Shown: in pieces, positions 35,175-49,300 of the stretch
Numbering within the stretch: position 1 is the first letter of the stretch
How the letters are laid out: each line of letters begins with the position of its first letter
Assembly (NCBI RefSeq): GCF_000764305.2
Contig: NW_025947279.1
Location: 62,001-126,000 of the forward strand
Origin: Hyalella azteca
Taxonomy: Eukaryota > Arthropoda > Malacostraca > Amphipoda > Hyalellidae
DNA length: 64,000 nucleotides
Direction: 5' to 3'
Notes under the pieces: model-generated
What the model was told of the DNA's origin: nothing
Database searches by the model: none
What the model saw: the letters and a program-made list of their open reading frames with translations, nothing else
Program-made: the position numbers and the translations under genes

Positions 35175-38100
35175 GTTAGCCAAGTTTTAAATTCTAGCGC
35201 GTTAATAGCAAAATTTTCAGTTTTGCGCTATTCAAAATAAAATGAATGCAGAGAATATACCGTAAGAATGTGTTCAAATTCAAATTTACCACACGAAAGG
35301 CAACGTGTCATTGGTCCGTCCATACCAATTTTACCACTAATAAAATAATTATAACTATTATTTTAATTATTAGTAATTTCTAAAACCTGGGAAAATATGA
35401 TGAAAATTTCATCCTCGGCCAATTTTCGCTAAGGAGTTGATGTGGAATTGAATTTGAACAACAATAAGTGTGTTTTATCTAATTTTTGTAAAATTTAACT
35501 CCTTGATTTTTTTAAGATATAAAGTTTTGAGACGCCTTCTATTATAAAATATTAATTATGTAAACTCTATTTTTTCGCTTGGATGTCTGAATTAGATTAC
35601 ATTTTTTCTACTCAGGTCCACAGATCTTTCTATTTATCGTCAATGCCATTTTCAGGTCTACCCTAACGGCAAGCATTTCATCTTAATGTCAAAAAGTTAC
35701 TGAATATTTTCAAATTCAACGCCCCATAAGAAAAACAGAGTGCGCACACTCTCAACTTTTTAAAATACATTGTAGCTCGTATGCAGACCACGCTCTTTTA
35801 ATTTTATAGTTTTAGGAAATATTTTTTCCGGTAACTAACACATACACATTTCAAATGGAACTTTCGAAATTTATTCCGTCGTATTAAAATCTTTTTAGCA
35901 ACCCAATCAGCATGAGCTTTTCAAATAAAGCTACTAATGGGTATTTGTCAGTTTTTGAATTTGAATTGAATTCGAAAGTTTTCTTGTTCTCTTTCATTTC
36001 ATCGTCTTTTGATTAAGATGTCACTTACTGACAACAATTAATATTATTCTTAGCTGATTGATATTACTTTAAAATCAATGAATATTGACATTAAACTGAA
36101 AATAAATGAGGCTAATCTCAATTTCTAAAAATACTCAATCTACAAAAAAAAATATACATACACTGCATGCTAAGTTATGACGTCGGTTTGCTATGGTGTG
36201 CATGGTGAGTGCCTCTCGGCATACAGATAGAAAGCAGAAATCGTGGAAAGCAAAAATACTCTCATCAACTATGGATCAGCCAAACCTATAATGCCTATCC
36301 ATATGGCAAGTTATATTTACTGACTTGATCTACTTGTCATATGAAACAACTCTTATTCCTGATAGCTTTCTTACGACGTCCACTACCCGCACCAAAAGAT
36401 CTGAATCCATTCGTCGAGTGTTGTTTTTTCGTTCAGAAGATGGGACGACGCACGTACGCCGTCTTAAGTACGAGGTCGTTGCTGAAGTGAGCGGGAAGTT
36501 AGGCCGTTCACATACAAGATCAAAATGAGAAATGATAATGAAAAAATACTGACCTGACAATCTCTTAAAAGAGAAGGTATGTCGAGGAAAGCTGATTTCA
36601 TATTCTGCCAGTATCTCATACAGGGAATTTAATTTTAGGAAAAGCTTTAGTAATCATTTATGAAGTGTATGAACCGTTTCCAAAATAATACCAGAAACTG
36701 GGAGGTTTGTTTTAAAAATTATTATTGAATTGAGAATTCTAATAATTGACTATAAATAAAAAAGCCACTGAATTTTCTAACAAAAAAATGTCACTATTTA
36801 AAAATCCAGCAGCCTCAGTTAAAAGAGAAACTACACAATGGATGACAAAATCTAATTTTTTGCAGGAATGGCACATATAGGGTATTGCTTTAATTTATTA
36901 ATTGCATCTCAACAGTACTATATAATGAAGATGAGTGCCCGCATTATCTAAAAAAATGTACTCATTTTTATTTGGCGTGAAAGTTTTTTCAGTGGACAGT
37001 AAACATATGTTTGTTTCTGCTGTCAGCGGTCAGTAATCAAATATTAACGCGAGTGTTTTATTTCCCTTGAGATTGGCTCATTGCTGGGCCGCATGGACAT
37101 CGTATAAAGTTCACAAAACATCTTGTCAAATTTTCTGACGTAGCGGTTGTCATGTCCACTAGCCAATTCGAGCCAACACTCGTATGGCTGTCATGGTGCT
37201 TCATGGAGTTCAATATCCACAATAATCACCGGATCGACGCTTTTTTTTCTCTCTATATTTTCATTTAAGAACTTTTCTCAAACCTAAATTTCATCAACCA
37301 CCTACCTTTAATATCAAACCTAGGGATAAAACCTGCGACGTTTTATCAAATTCCCAAATGAACAAATAGGATACAATATTCTGAGAGCAAATACAAGTCA
37401 TCATGATGTAGCCTGCAATTTTTTTGTCAACTTTTTAGGACGCTTAAACCTGCTTCATTTGCATGCAAAAAACTAAGCACTTTTCCTTTCCGGCTTCACA
37501 ACAGCAGCCCAGCAGCAGTTCGTGCTGACATCATCAGCGAAGCTCGTTTCCTCTTTCCTGGTTTCAGACTAAATTTATATAAAGCTATTAAATTTGCAAA
37601 AACATTTATACTGCCTTTGCATTAGGTATTCTAGATCCCAAATTTCCCAATCATAATCCAAAATTTCTCTCATATTACTTTTTAAACCTTATTAGGAAAT
37701 CATTAATTTTTGGCATGATTTAAATTAAAACTCGTATAGTCAAAAGTTGTAGAACATATGTTTCACTAATTAATTGTAATTAGTAAAATACATATTCTCC
37801 CTAAATTATATTTGATATCTAATTAAGTAGGCTAGAAAAAATTTCATGGTAGCTATCTATAATTTATATAAATTTAACAATGTATAAAACCTACATGAAC
37901 TGCCGTGCCTATGATGATTTCTTGTAACAGAATTTGATATTCACCTTAAATTAGCATACTTAAATGTACTTGTGTTACTACTGCATTGAGTGTTAGCTAC
38001 TCAATAAAAGCGAATACTGTATAGTAAGAAGATAATAGCAGATCAATAATATTCTTGTCCAGAATTCTTCTCGGGAACCACTTTCTCCGCCTGCATTGCA

Positions 38101-41100
38101 GGACAGAACCGCCCGGATAACATTTGATCTTTATATCCCTTGCCCACACGACTGGTAGAGTTGCTGCATGCGGCCAAGCGACGATTGTGAGGCCCAGAGC
38201 ATATAATTATTGTATTGGCTCCGAATATTTCTGATAATTATATTAAAAGTTAACAATTTTATTGATGGGTACTTTGATGATCACTGAAAAAAATTGAGTT
38301 TTTTTTTAATATTTCTGCTGCAAAACACCGTTCGAACTTAGGTGTATTGCTGCTGTATATATACTTTCACATGTCCTGGCCCACGTCATGAGAGCCAGCA
38401 CCTGCTCTTGCACAAGCAAGAACAGATCATCTAGCAATCGCGAACCGGTTTTAGGTAGTTTCTTTGAGCACGAACGTTTTCGAGATGCATTATGAAGCTT
38501 TGAAGAAAATGATACGGTGCATCAAATGTTTCGAGATGAAAAAAGCTATAAAGTTTGAAAGAATGTTAAAAATCCAAGGAAGAATATGCTGTTTTATTGA
38601 TATCATTATTAATTTTATAAATATTGCAAACAAATTTTTAAATTGATGTTAGGAAAATCATTAAAGCTCGCTATGATCAAAATGCAAATGGTCGTTCAAG
38701 CACTTAGTCTGATGGTTAAGCTTTTATTATTGAAAATTCTCTGAAAAAAAGGGGAAAGATGGTTTACCACAGCACTTGGCATTTGAGAATTGACCTATCC
38801 TTTCCGCTCTCATCCCTTGAGTAACCTTAACGGTACTTCTCTGGTCGTCCTATTTAAACGAAGAACTTTCTCCTGAACGCACCCTATGCACGCGGGCTGT
38901 CCGTTTACTTATTCAAGCCCAATACATATGAAGATCTTGAAATGCATATCTGCTAGAAATATCATAGGAGCAAAGGTAAATTAATGTTTTCTATATTGGA
39001 AGCGATGTCAGAATTTCTCCCATCAATTCATTCATCACCAATTATATAGTTTCAGCGGCATGATCCGTTTACCTACGAACATTATTTTAGATGGAGGTAA
39101 ACATAGTTATAATTACAAAACTGCATTGTATTGTTTTTAAAATTTTTATCTTGGAACTTGATGTGGTTATATACTGAACACTCAAGCTTCTGAACCCGAT
39201 GATACAATTCGTGATTCAGATCATCATTCACATTCCGAGCGATTCACTCTCATTTTTCACCATGCAACTAAAAGGCCTCGGCTCTAAAAAGTTACTTCGC
39301 AAAAAAAAGTTGCAGTACAAGCGAAAGCAACTCGTGCCCCACGCCGCCCAATCCCTTCGGCAAGAAGTTGTCCGGCGGAGTCGAAAGTTACACGAAGATC
39401 AGATCCTGCCTGGGCAGACTTGAGAGTGCCTCTCAGTCCAAGCTTATCATCCTTCAAGCTTGTTTCAGAAATGGATGCAGATAAAGTTACACAAAGTGAA
39501 GCTATGTATAATTAGAATCGTGAAGAACAAATCAATCATTAGCGAATGATGGTGATATGATTGTTTCGACGGACATTATTCATGTGAAAATGAGGAGTGA
39601 CACTTTCATTATCGCTTGATGAACATAGGACTATTTCAATGTAAATTATTTGTTGATAAAGACGCCGCTCTCTGGAATTGATCACTTGTTCACGTCTCAA
39701 AAAAATTTTGCTTACAAATGCCATCATATGTTATGTACTTTTTTATGTTTGAATGAAAATATATGTTTGAAACGTTATGTGTGTGATAAGGAATTAAATT
39801 ACTTCTGGATCATTCTACGCATTTAATACTCATCTTTGTTTTAAAAAGCTAAAAATTTTATTTTTTTTTCATTGATGCGCATGTTAAACGTGATTTATGT
39901 AAATTATATAAAAGTGGATTTTGGTATCACGAAAAAACTGTAGTTATATCATCCAGATATTATTTTGGTAGTAAAATTATAACAATTTTTCTGTTATCAA
40001 TGCTTGTAAATTAATGTAAAGTAATCACGACGGAGATTGATGGTGGAGATATAACTGATGCATTGTTGTACACCATATATAAGACCCATGTTTGAGGTGA
40101 GTTACTGTATCTAGCTGCAGGTCGGTAAGTGAAGAAAATATAAATTAATTTACGAGGACTTCCGACAGGGTATATAAAATTATTTTGTTTTTATTATGAT
40201 GAATTGTGATTTTTTTTTGCTAGAAAGAGCAAAGAGATACCCATAAAAATTATGAGTCTATTTTTTCAAAACTTCCTACTTAATTTATCTCACTTAAATC
40301 CAGATATACTTGGTCCTTGAAAAACCATATATAGTCTTTTATAGTAACCTCTTCTTCTCATTTCTTCTTAAGATGATTCAGACATAGTTATGGCAATACC
40401 CGTTTTTCCAGACACGTGAAATGGATACATGAATTTAGTAGTAACAAAGCCGTTAACAAAGGGTTCTTTATCCGAAGGTAACGTTACTATGCACTTCCTC
40501 TTTCAGTGATATTAAAAACTTTTTAATTGTATTTATACTCTCATTAATAAGATTGCTAGTCATTGTCTCCTATATTAGTTAATTATTCGTTTGTATGTCC
40601 CTTGATTTGATTGAGGAAGAAGTGGCATACCGTAGACACGTCGTCAGGCGGTCTAGGGGAGGTGTAGGTTTCCTCTGACGCTCATTATATTGGACTGCTG
40701 ACTGGATTGGTGAAGTCTGCATGGGAGTTTCACCGGCAGCACATGAGCCCAGCGTCATTCCAGATACAGAGCTTTGTTTGCTCTCCCGTTATTATTAGTT
40801 TTGTGCTTGCAGTCGAATAAATTATATATCTGTTTAATAATGGCAGATCTCTGATTAATAAGCTTTAATTTCGTACGCTAATTTTTGCTCGCGAGTTTTC
40901 GCACGTACAGTACAGCCGATGTTACTTCATCACCAATATTCTCGGTTGATATTTTAGTGCTTACAAAGATTACCTGAAATTTAAATTAAAATTCAGAAAA
41001 GATGTCATCGCATCGTAATGCAAGCTTTATATTTCTTTCTTTTTCGCGTACATTATTACAACATGTTATTTGGCTTCACAAATTACAAGCTGCGATAATT

Positions 41101-44100
41101 TTTTTTTTTTTTCGAACTGATGTTTACGTCCAATATGAGTTGGCAAAATATTAACGGATAGTTTATTAGATATTTGCGCGCTGACGATGCCAATTCCAGG
41201 CAATGAAATTATTAGATCCATTCGTGGCTGTTACCTCACTGAAAATCATCACTTCATTGATCATATATTCATTTAGGACAATTTATCATTCACTTCTATC
41301 AATACGATAAATATTTTCGGTTTCGTTTCTAAGATAAGAATGTGGTTATTTTCGCATACACGCATATATTTTTGCAAATAAAGCACTATTTGCTAAAAGA
41401 CTCGTTAAAAATTCGGTAATGAATTATTTACAATGAAATTTGTTTACCTGCATACTAATATATTGCCTGCACAGTATTGCATTTCATTTTCAAATGGTAT
41501 TTATAATTAACCAAGAAAGGGCATGCCATGGAATTGGTCATCTAGCATTTCCATGGCAGGAGCCAAGAATATTATTTGAATGACAGTAAAAATTTACCAG
41601 GCGTTAAAAATAATTTAACAGCATCGAATTTTGATAAAATATTGTTCTTCTTTCAGGTATAGAAAAGGTTTCTATATCACGCATAGTAACTTTGGCAATC
41701 AAGTGGCTGAGCTATATAACTATTAATGAGCACGTCGTTTAAGCTGGGGCTATATTTTATTTCTTGTAAAACTTGTGAAGCGAATAATGAAGGTTAGATA
41801 TTATTGAAGGATTGACCAGATGATACAGTCTGAGGGGACGGAATTGAGAAAAATTATTTATGACATGAGATGTGCGTCGTTACAATCCATCGAGACTGGA
41901 AAAAATTATATAAAATGATGCTTTCACTGGGTGATTTTTCTATTTTACAGACTTGTATGCAGTAATAAACCTCTTGTAACCATGAAACAATCTTCTAGAT
42001 ATTTTATTTCCTCAAATTAAATTCCTTTTATTATACTTGCTTTACATTTCACTATAGCACGAATTCTGAATTAGTGCCGAGAGTTACTTCCTATTGGTAT
42101 AGTTCGGCACAGAAGTCCTTCCTTCGTGTAAATAAGCTTGATTGAAGACCAGAGAATGCCTTTTTCATACTTGCGTGAAAGAATACGTCCGCATATATTA
42201 TTAATCCCTGCACTATTTAAATTGCTAAATGAAATACAAAGTGCCAGCGTTCACCTTAACAATGAATAGACGATTCACCTTAAGACGATTCTTAAAAACA
42301 ATGAATAACTTTTAACGAAAATTCATTAAAAGATACTAAAATACATTTGATTTTGTATTCTTCTGAAATAAACAGAATTTCGTAAACTTATAAACGACTA
42401 ATGATTTGCACCTTAAAGAAAAAACTTTAGAAAGAAAGTGGCAAAAACTTGTTTAAAAAACGAGAAATTTGTTTTATTCACATTTGTATTCATTTAAACT
42501 CCTCAATAAATTTTACAAACAATTGCCGTATTTTCTTTTTATCCGGAAGAAAATTAATTTCAATTAAATGCTGGCTTGCGGTAAAAGTTTGATAATAATA
42601 TATCAAAATTAAGTTGCTCTTTCAGCCTCATTTGTTTATCAGCCTTTTATGAAATAATCAATTTGTTTACTACTGTCATTAATCACTACACAAGCTCGTT
42701 TTTCCTCCTCCTACACAAGTCTTATTCGAACTTCTCTATCAAATGACAGAGGCTCACTTTCTGGCTATAGCTTTCTCTGCCTCGCGAATCTGATTAATTG
42801 GCTCAATTATGCCATTGAATAATGTTCTGATTGTTTGGGGAAATGCCTCTCATCAAGTGAGAGTCTTTGCGTGCCTCTCGGATGGTCCTTTCGGTGTCTC
42901 CTAGTCGCAATAGTTGATGGAATCATGATCGTAATTAATATAAATAAAGACGCTGTAACAGTGCTGCAAACGTAGACCAAAGCTTTTAATTGAAATAATG
43001 CTGTGCTGGAATTGATAAAGTATCAATAATATACTTTATTGTTTACCATCGTTATAATATAAAGTTTTCCCACGCATCATTCGAGTCAAAGCGTGTTTTT
43101 TGTTTGGAAAAGTCCATAATTTGATCAAGGCTATACACGCTCGTATCAGAGTGTAAATTTTATCTTTTTAGTTGTAAATTCTTTGTCTTTGGTAACAAGC
43201 AGAAGCTTGCATAATAAAAATCCCATAATGATACGTCGCGAGTTTTTTTTCTTTAAGGGATTTATCTTTCCAAACTTAAGCATTTGGTACGGAGATGTTT
43301 CTAGTTATAATATTCCTATTAATAATATTTCATTTGAAAGAACACCCTTGTAATTTTCAATCGGCCAATTGAAATTGAGAATTTTAAAGGTGTCTCTAAA
43401 AAGTGAACTTCTTTAAATTAATAACTCTATTATTTCGAAACCTTAAATAAAAATTTCTTTTAATTTTTTCTTTGTACGAAAAGTCTTTGAGTTGAGTTTT
43501 GGCTATTTTCAGACCTTGAATGGCTTCTAAAAAATATGCATATTTCTACTGCATTCGAATTCATCTCAGCGCCGCCTCGCATTTTGAGGAATGCATGCAA
43601 CACGTGACGGTGTTCTAATAATTATATACCAGGCGATCCGTATGGGCACGAATCTAGTGAAAGTTATCGGTATTTTGACGTGAATTGTATCGAGTTTTGA
43701 CTCTCAAAAACTGAAAGTAACTTTCACCTACTGAATTCAAAGCAAGACTTAATTGTTTTCTACGTCAAAAAAATTCGAAGTGTTCTGAAATGAGGTCTTG
43801 ATTAAGTACAAAATAATGTAATTAATCAAATTTGTACATGTACAAATTTGAAAAATAGTTGAATAAGTACATAAAAAGGCCCGTTGCTATACGTTTATGT
43901 GAAGGAACACTTACAATTGCTCAGGGCGCATTTTTGCATAAAACAACCACAAAAAAAAAAAACATTCTATGTTAGTGTTCGAGTTATATACCATTGATAA
44001 ATATATCAACTTTGTTGATTCTACCTCCATACTGAGCCGTTGACAGTGCACAGCTTTTGTGCTCCCAGTCCGAGCGATGCAGAAGTATAAAACACCACAG

Positions 44101-46270
44101 AGCTGACAGATGTCACAGATGTCAGCTGAAGAGTAAAAGTGCGCTACTTGCAGCCCATCTGGAATGCAAGAACACTAATACAATGAGACACCCGAACTGT
44201 TTGTGCACTAAACTGAGTTCGCTGGCGATGTGTGGACTTGTTTTAAGCTGGTCGTCTAGTTTGGTTGAGTCACAACTCCACATCAATATGCCGTTTATGA
44301 ATCAATAGTGTTCGTTGACGACGAAATTTTTCCGTTAAAAACCATCCTGACAAAACTGAATTAATGATGCTTGAACTGAATAAAAACTTCATGTTTCAAA
44401 TCGTTGAGCGATTCAACGGCACCTGTGATGCTTTTGCGAACAATTACAAGTCAGCGTCATTTTACTGCATATTGCAGAGGCTTAAAAAATTTCTATCCAC
44501 AGACGGAATTCTTAACTTGAGTTGCAAAATTTTTAATTATCGGTCTGATGAAGTAGATAGTTGGTTGATTTATATCGATTTGTACTTAAATTAATATGTA
44601 CTTAATTAATATCAAATTATGAACTGTTTAATTCCATTTCAATACACGCCACTGCCACGAAAAGACGCGTGTTCTTAAAACCAATTCGATAGGCCAAATT
44701 TAAAGGATAAGCGATAAGTTGAAGTGTCCTATATATAGGCCGACCACGAGACTGTTGACACTTAGAAAGCACGACATCATAATGCAAGTCACACACAAAC
44801 TGCGCCGTGCACGACTTGGACATTCATTTACCCTTTCACTTCCTAGCGCGCCGGTTCTTTTAAAGCAACCGAGCCTAACTTGGCATTGAGCCGATATGGA
44901 AGATTCCATCATGCATTTATTATGCCTTCAATTCTCCTTGCCGCGTTATTTGGATTTGGTATCGTCAAAATATTAGTTTCATTTATATATTTAATCATAA
45001 AATTGCCATGCTTTTTTTCAGGTACTATTTATATTTTATTTTGCGATGATGCCCTGTTTTCCAGGTTGCTTCTTTGAACTCGAAAATTTAGTTTACTGAA
45101 CACAAACTTCCTACAAATTTTGTAATAGTTAGAGATATTTAAATACGGTCCTTTCGGTCATTTCATCTGTCTCTTCAGTTTTGTTCTGCGCCCGTATCCC
45201 ATCAGGAAATCATTTTTAATGAGTGACTATCCTACTTTTATGTGAGATGCCTTTTTACCAGCATTATTGCTTATCACCACAGCCCTTCTCTTCGTTGCAG
45301 ATGTTGAACCTCGCGTGGCTGCTGATGGCGCTGAGCGTCGCACGAGCAGACCATCCTCCCCCGGCGGCGTCTTATGGCGCTCCTCCACCGACCTATGGTC
45401 CACCTCCTGCTCCATCTTATGGACCACCTCCTGCTCCATCTTATGGACCTCCTCCGGAGCAGAGTTACGGGCCACCACCGGAGCAGAGTTACGGTCCACC
45501 ACCAGAGCAGAGTTACGGACCACCACCAGCTTCGTATGGCCCTCCAGCTCCGACTTACGGTCCACCAAAAGCGACGTACACGCAACTAACTCCCATCTAC
45601 CCAACTTATATACAAGCCGTTCCTGCCTACATCGTGCCAATACCTCATCACGAGGTGCAAGGTGGCAAAGGCAAAGGGAAAGGAAAAGACAAAGATAGCT
45701 TTTTCCAAAAGGTAGGCTAACTTGTGGGCATGTGCTATAAACGCAATCAATTTTCGCTCTGCTGTTTTGTTTACAAATTTTGCATAAATGAATTCTTAAA
45801 TTAGGTATTGAAAAAATCACTGTTGCAAGAGTATGCAGGTCGATTGATTTCACAGCCTATCATGACGCTTGGAACAGTTTCATTATCTCATTTCAGTTCT
45901 CGATCTTTGTGAATTTTTATTGAAGAGCTCTCAGCTGTTTTGTGTCCCTTTCTTTCAACATTTCATCTCTTTGTAAAAATCTGTTTCACGCATGCGCACG
46001 CGTAAGCTTTCGGATCTTCTTGAAATTATTGATCCAATGGCTTTCAAATTATTTTTCAATTTTAATGCATATGCTTCTTTCATTTAATCCACTTCACCCT
46101 CAGCATGTGCCAAGATAGTATCAGCTCAAAATTAGTGAATCCTCCTTTCATTTAAAATGCTTTAATTTCCTTGCATTTTAGGTCACCAAGTTTCACGAAT
46201 TAATCATGAACGGGATACATGACATAAAAACGTTTCATGCTAATTATAAGTCAAAGTCATTTATCAACCA

Positions 46271-46310
<40 letters not shown>

Positions 46311-49300
46311 GTTCCACTTTACCGGACTTTAATTAATTTTTTTTTTAAATTGCAAAAAATATATAAAAAAAACTTGACCTGGCTGGACCTAACCTCAGTA
46401 AAACGGTCTCTAGCAACCTAAAGAAGGGTTTTAGACACTTCAAACCCTAACTCTAACCCTAACCTAACGAGGTTGGCGTTTTTTTGGTGTCCGGTAATGT
46501 AGTTCATTTATTTTCGTGTCCGGTTATTATACATAAATAAGTACTAGCGTCAATTACCGGACTCGATTTTTGTCCGGTTTTGTACCCGATGTCCGGTAAT
46601 GTAATATACAAATCATTCATTGCACATAATAAAATTGTTGAAGAAAATCTATCCATTCTTCTATCAAGGAAAAACATTTTCAGATGAATATCTGTTGTAT
46701 CTATTAACACAAAATCTTTACTCCAGACTTTAACTTCGTGAGCGCCATGCTACTTAAGATTCTGATTTCTGTCTCAGCCTTCGATGGAAAGCTCGGGGAA
46801 TGTTTGCAGGAATTTGGGGCTCGTACTGTTTTTTATTTAAAAAAAAACTTCATCTCTAAATTTCAACCAATAAACATCCTTTTCCTGTCAGCAATTTTTT
46901 CAACGCCTTTCAACCTTTATGAACACAAACATTCAAAATTTGAAATTTATGCTTGCTTCTAAATCGAATCCTCAAAACTGTTTATTCACGTTCAATAACA
47001 TTTCGTTTTCAAAATAAAACTGTAGGCAAATTCAATGTAAGAATTAATTTTCAAACCTACACGGCAATGTCCGTTCACCCGAGTGCCCATCCTTGGCCCC
47101 GACAGAAAGGCAACAAATACTATTTTCCTGAAGAAATTCGTGAAAAGTTCCAGGAACTTAAGGACGCCAAAGAATACATCAAAGTGGGCCTCAATAATAT
47201 CAAGAGCAAAATTCTGGAGTGGAAGGGACGTTTGAAGAGGGCCAAAGGCGCTTTCTTTGCGGACAAAGGAGAACAGCTCATCGATCAGGCCCTTGATCTT
47301 TACACGCCGCAAGAGGGCAAGGGCAAAGGAAAGGGAAAGGGAAAAGGCAAAGGCAAAGGCTTTGATGACTACGAAGACGGTTAGTGAAATTAACTGTATT
47401 TCACACAATTCTACACAGGACTTTACAGGCCATATTATAATTCATGCTATCCATGCTGTAGATTAGGAGTGAAGATTTTTCTCCAATTATAATATAAGTG
47501 GCACTTTCATGATTGCATCAGGTGTATTATGACTTCTCAGAAACATTTTATAGGAACAGTTATTTTTGCATGATTTTTGTTCAACACGTATAAAAACAAA
47601 GTTTTTCGCCTGAATGATAAATCATTATCAGTAATTAATGTTCACCAACGTTATTGTCAACTGTTGGCTTCTTCATGTCATGCATTTGCAAAAAGATTGG
47701 ATTTTTTTAAACTATTCAGTTCCTATTTTCCCACCACTGTCGTTAGTAGGGAAGCAGCAAAATTTTTAAGAGCTAAACTAGAGGCCTAAAATTAAATCAC
47801 GCGAAGAGCTTCAGCTAGAAAGTCTTTGAGCGGCATGCGCTGCCATGCAGATGCCCAGCATACAGAAGAAAGCGCGCGGAATTGTCGATGATCTCTCGTT
47901 TGTAGCTCGCTCGCTACAGACCATAAGGTCGTTTCCTTTCGGTTTTCAAGTTCACTCTCGCCCTTTAAACTAAAATTGTTCATTATCGCTCCCACTAACC
48001 GTTTGAGTGCTGCCATTGAGATCTCGTGCATGTAAGGGAAATTTTTTAGTCAGTAGTCGAATTTGCAAAGCAATATTCACGTGAATGTGATTGAAAAATG
48101 TCATCAATTCGAATTGTTCAATAACATAAGCAACTTGTATATTTAGTTACAACTTATTTAATTATACGTCATGCTCTGTTGGTTTCAGTAATAGTGTGTT
48201 CTATCTTTGCTGACCAGTGTTTAATTTTAGGCTACAAATTTTTCATTCGTGCAGAGAGCTCTTACGGAGGCTACGGATACGGTCCCCCATCTAGTGGATA
48301 TGGTGCTTCAGAAGGCAAAAGTAAGGGAAAGGGAAAGGGTAAGGGTAAAGGAAAAGGAGGTGATGATGTTGATTATTCTGGATATTATGATAATTATGGA
48401 GAAGGGAAAGGAAAGGGCAAAGGCAAAGGGAAAGGTAAAGGTTCCTCGAAAGGAAAAGGAAAGGGAAAAGGTAAAAAAGAGCCAGAAGTAATAGAAGAGC
48501 CATACCCTGCTCCAGTGGAAAAGCCAAAAGCGTCTTATGGGCCTCCACCTGCGCCATCTTATGGGCCTCCACCTGCACCATCTTATGGTCCTCCAGCTGA
48601 GCCTAAACCTTCATATGGACCCCCGGCCGAGGAGCCAAAAGGTTCTTATGGACCTCCACCAGCGCCATCATACGGCCCTCCACCTAGTCCTCCACAACAG
48701 TCATACGGTGCACCACAGGCCAGTTATGGCGCCCCAGCACCAGTTGAGTCGAGTAACTATCAAGTATTCAACCATGATGATAGTGAACCTCTCGCTCCGT
48801 CCGCACCTCCATCAAGTGGGCCTACATATGGAAATGGCGGTAATGACGAAGGAAGAGGCATTGGACATGCTTCAGAAGCTGTCAGTGAAGAATATGGGCC
48901 ACCTAAAACACATGACGTAGTTGAAGCGTCAAAGGAAGGGTATGGATCTGCAATAGGCGTTGGAGTTGGAGGAGGACCTATTTCAGATGATGGTGGTAAC
49001 GGTGGTGGAGGTGAAGTCAGTATTAATTCCAATGGCGGTAATGGAGGAGGTACTAGTGGTACGACATATGGTGATGGAGCTGTTGGGATAAGTCCAACCG
49101 TACAGAATGGTGGCTCGTTCGCCGTTGGCGGATTCGCAGATTCCGCAGCACTTGACGACATCGAGGAGGGCCCGTCGTCTTACGCAGCATTACCTTCAGT
49201 TCAACATTCTGTTTACGTTCAAGGTGGGGTTTTGGATTTTTTTTCGAGCATTTCTGAATGCTTCGACTGCAAGATCAATAGGGGTGCCTCACTAACACGG

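Larger units (their letters stand above)
35175..45300 (+). other. intron 1 (10.1 kb), with extra promoter-like signals
   Basis: Donor AAG|GTTAGC, acceptor cttctcttcgttgcag. AT-rich. Inside are a second strong TATA box (40076), a TATA with a short hydrophobic ORF (44086), a TATTTAAA site just before the acceptor (45136), and a candidate nested two-exon gene (38928-39484). Other frames are chance-sized. Confidence 0.5.

Noticed and set aside
45227..45853. Long overlapping frames on both strands over exon 2, and similar ones over exons 3-5
   Set aside because: Produced by the repetitive coding sequence; they lack signal peptides, splice logic and sensible composition.
46443..46469. Telomere
   Set aside because: Only a few CCCTAA-like units, interior to an intron and a MITE-like segment; not an array.
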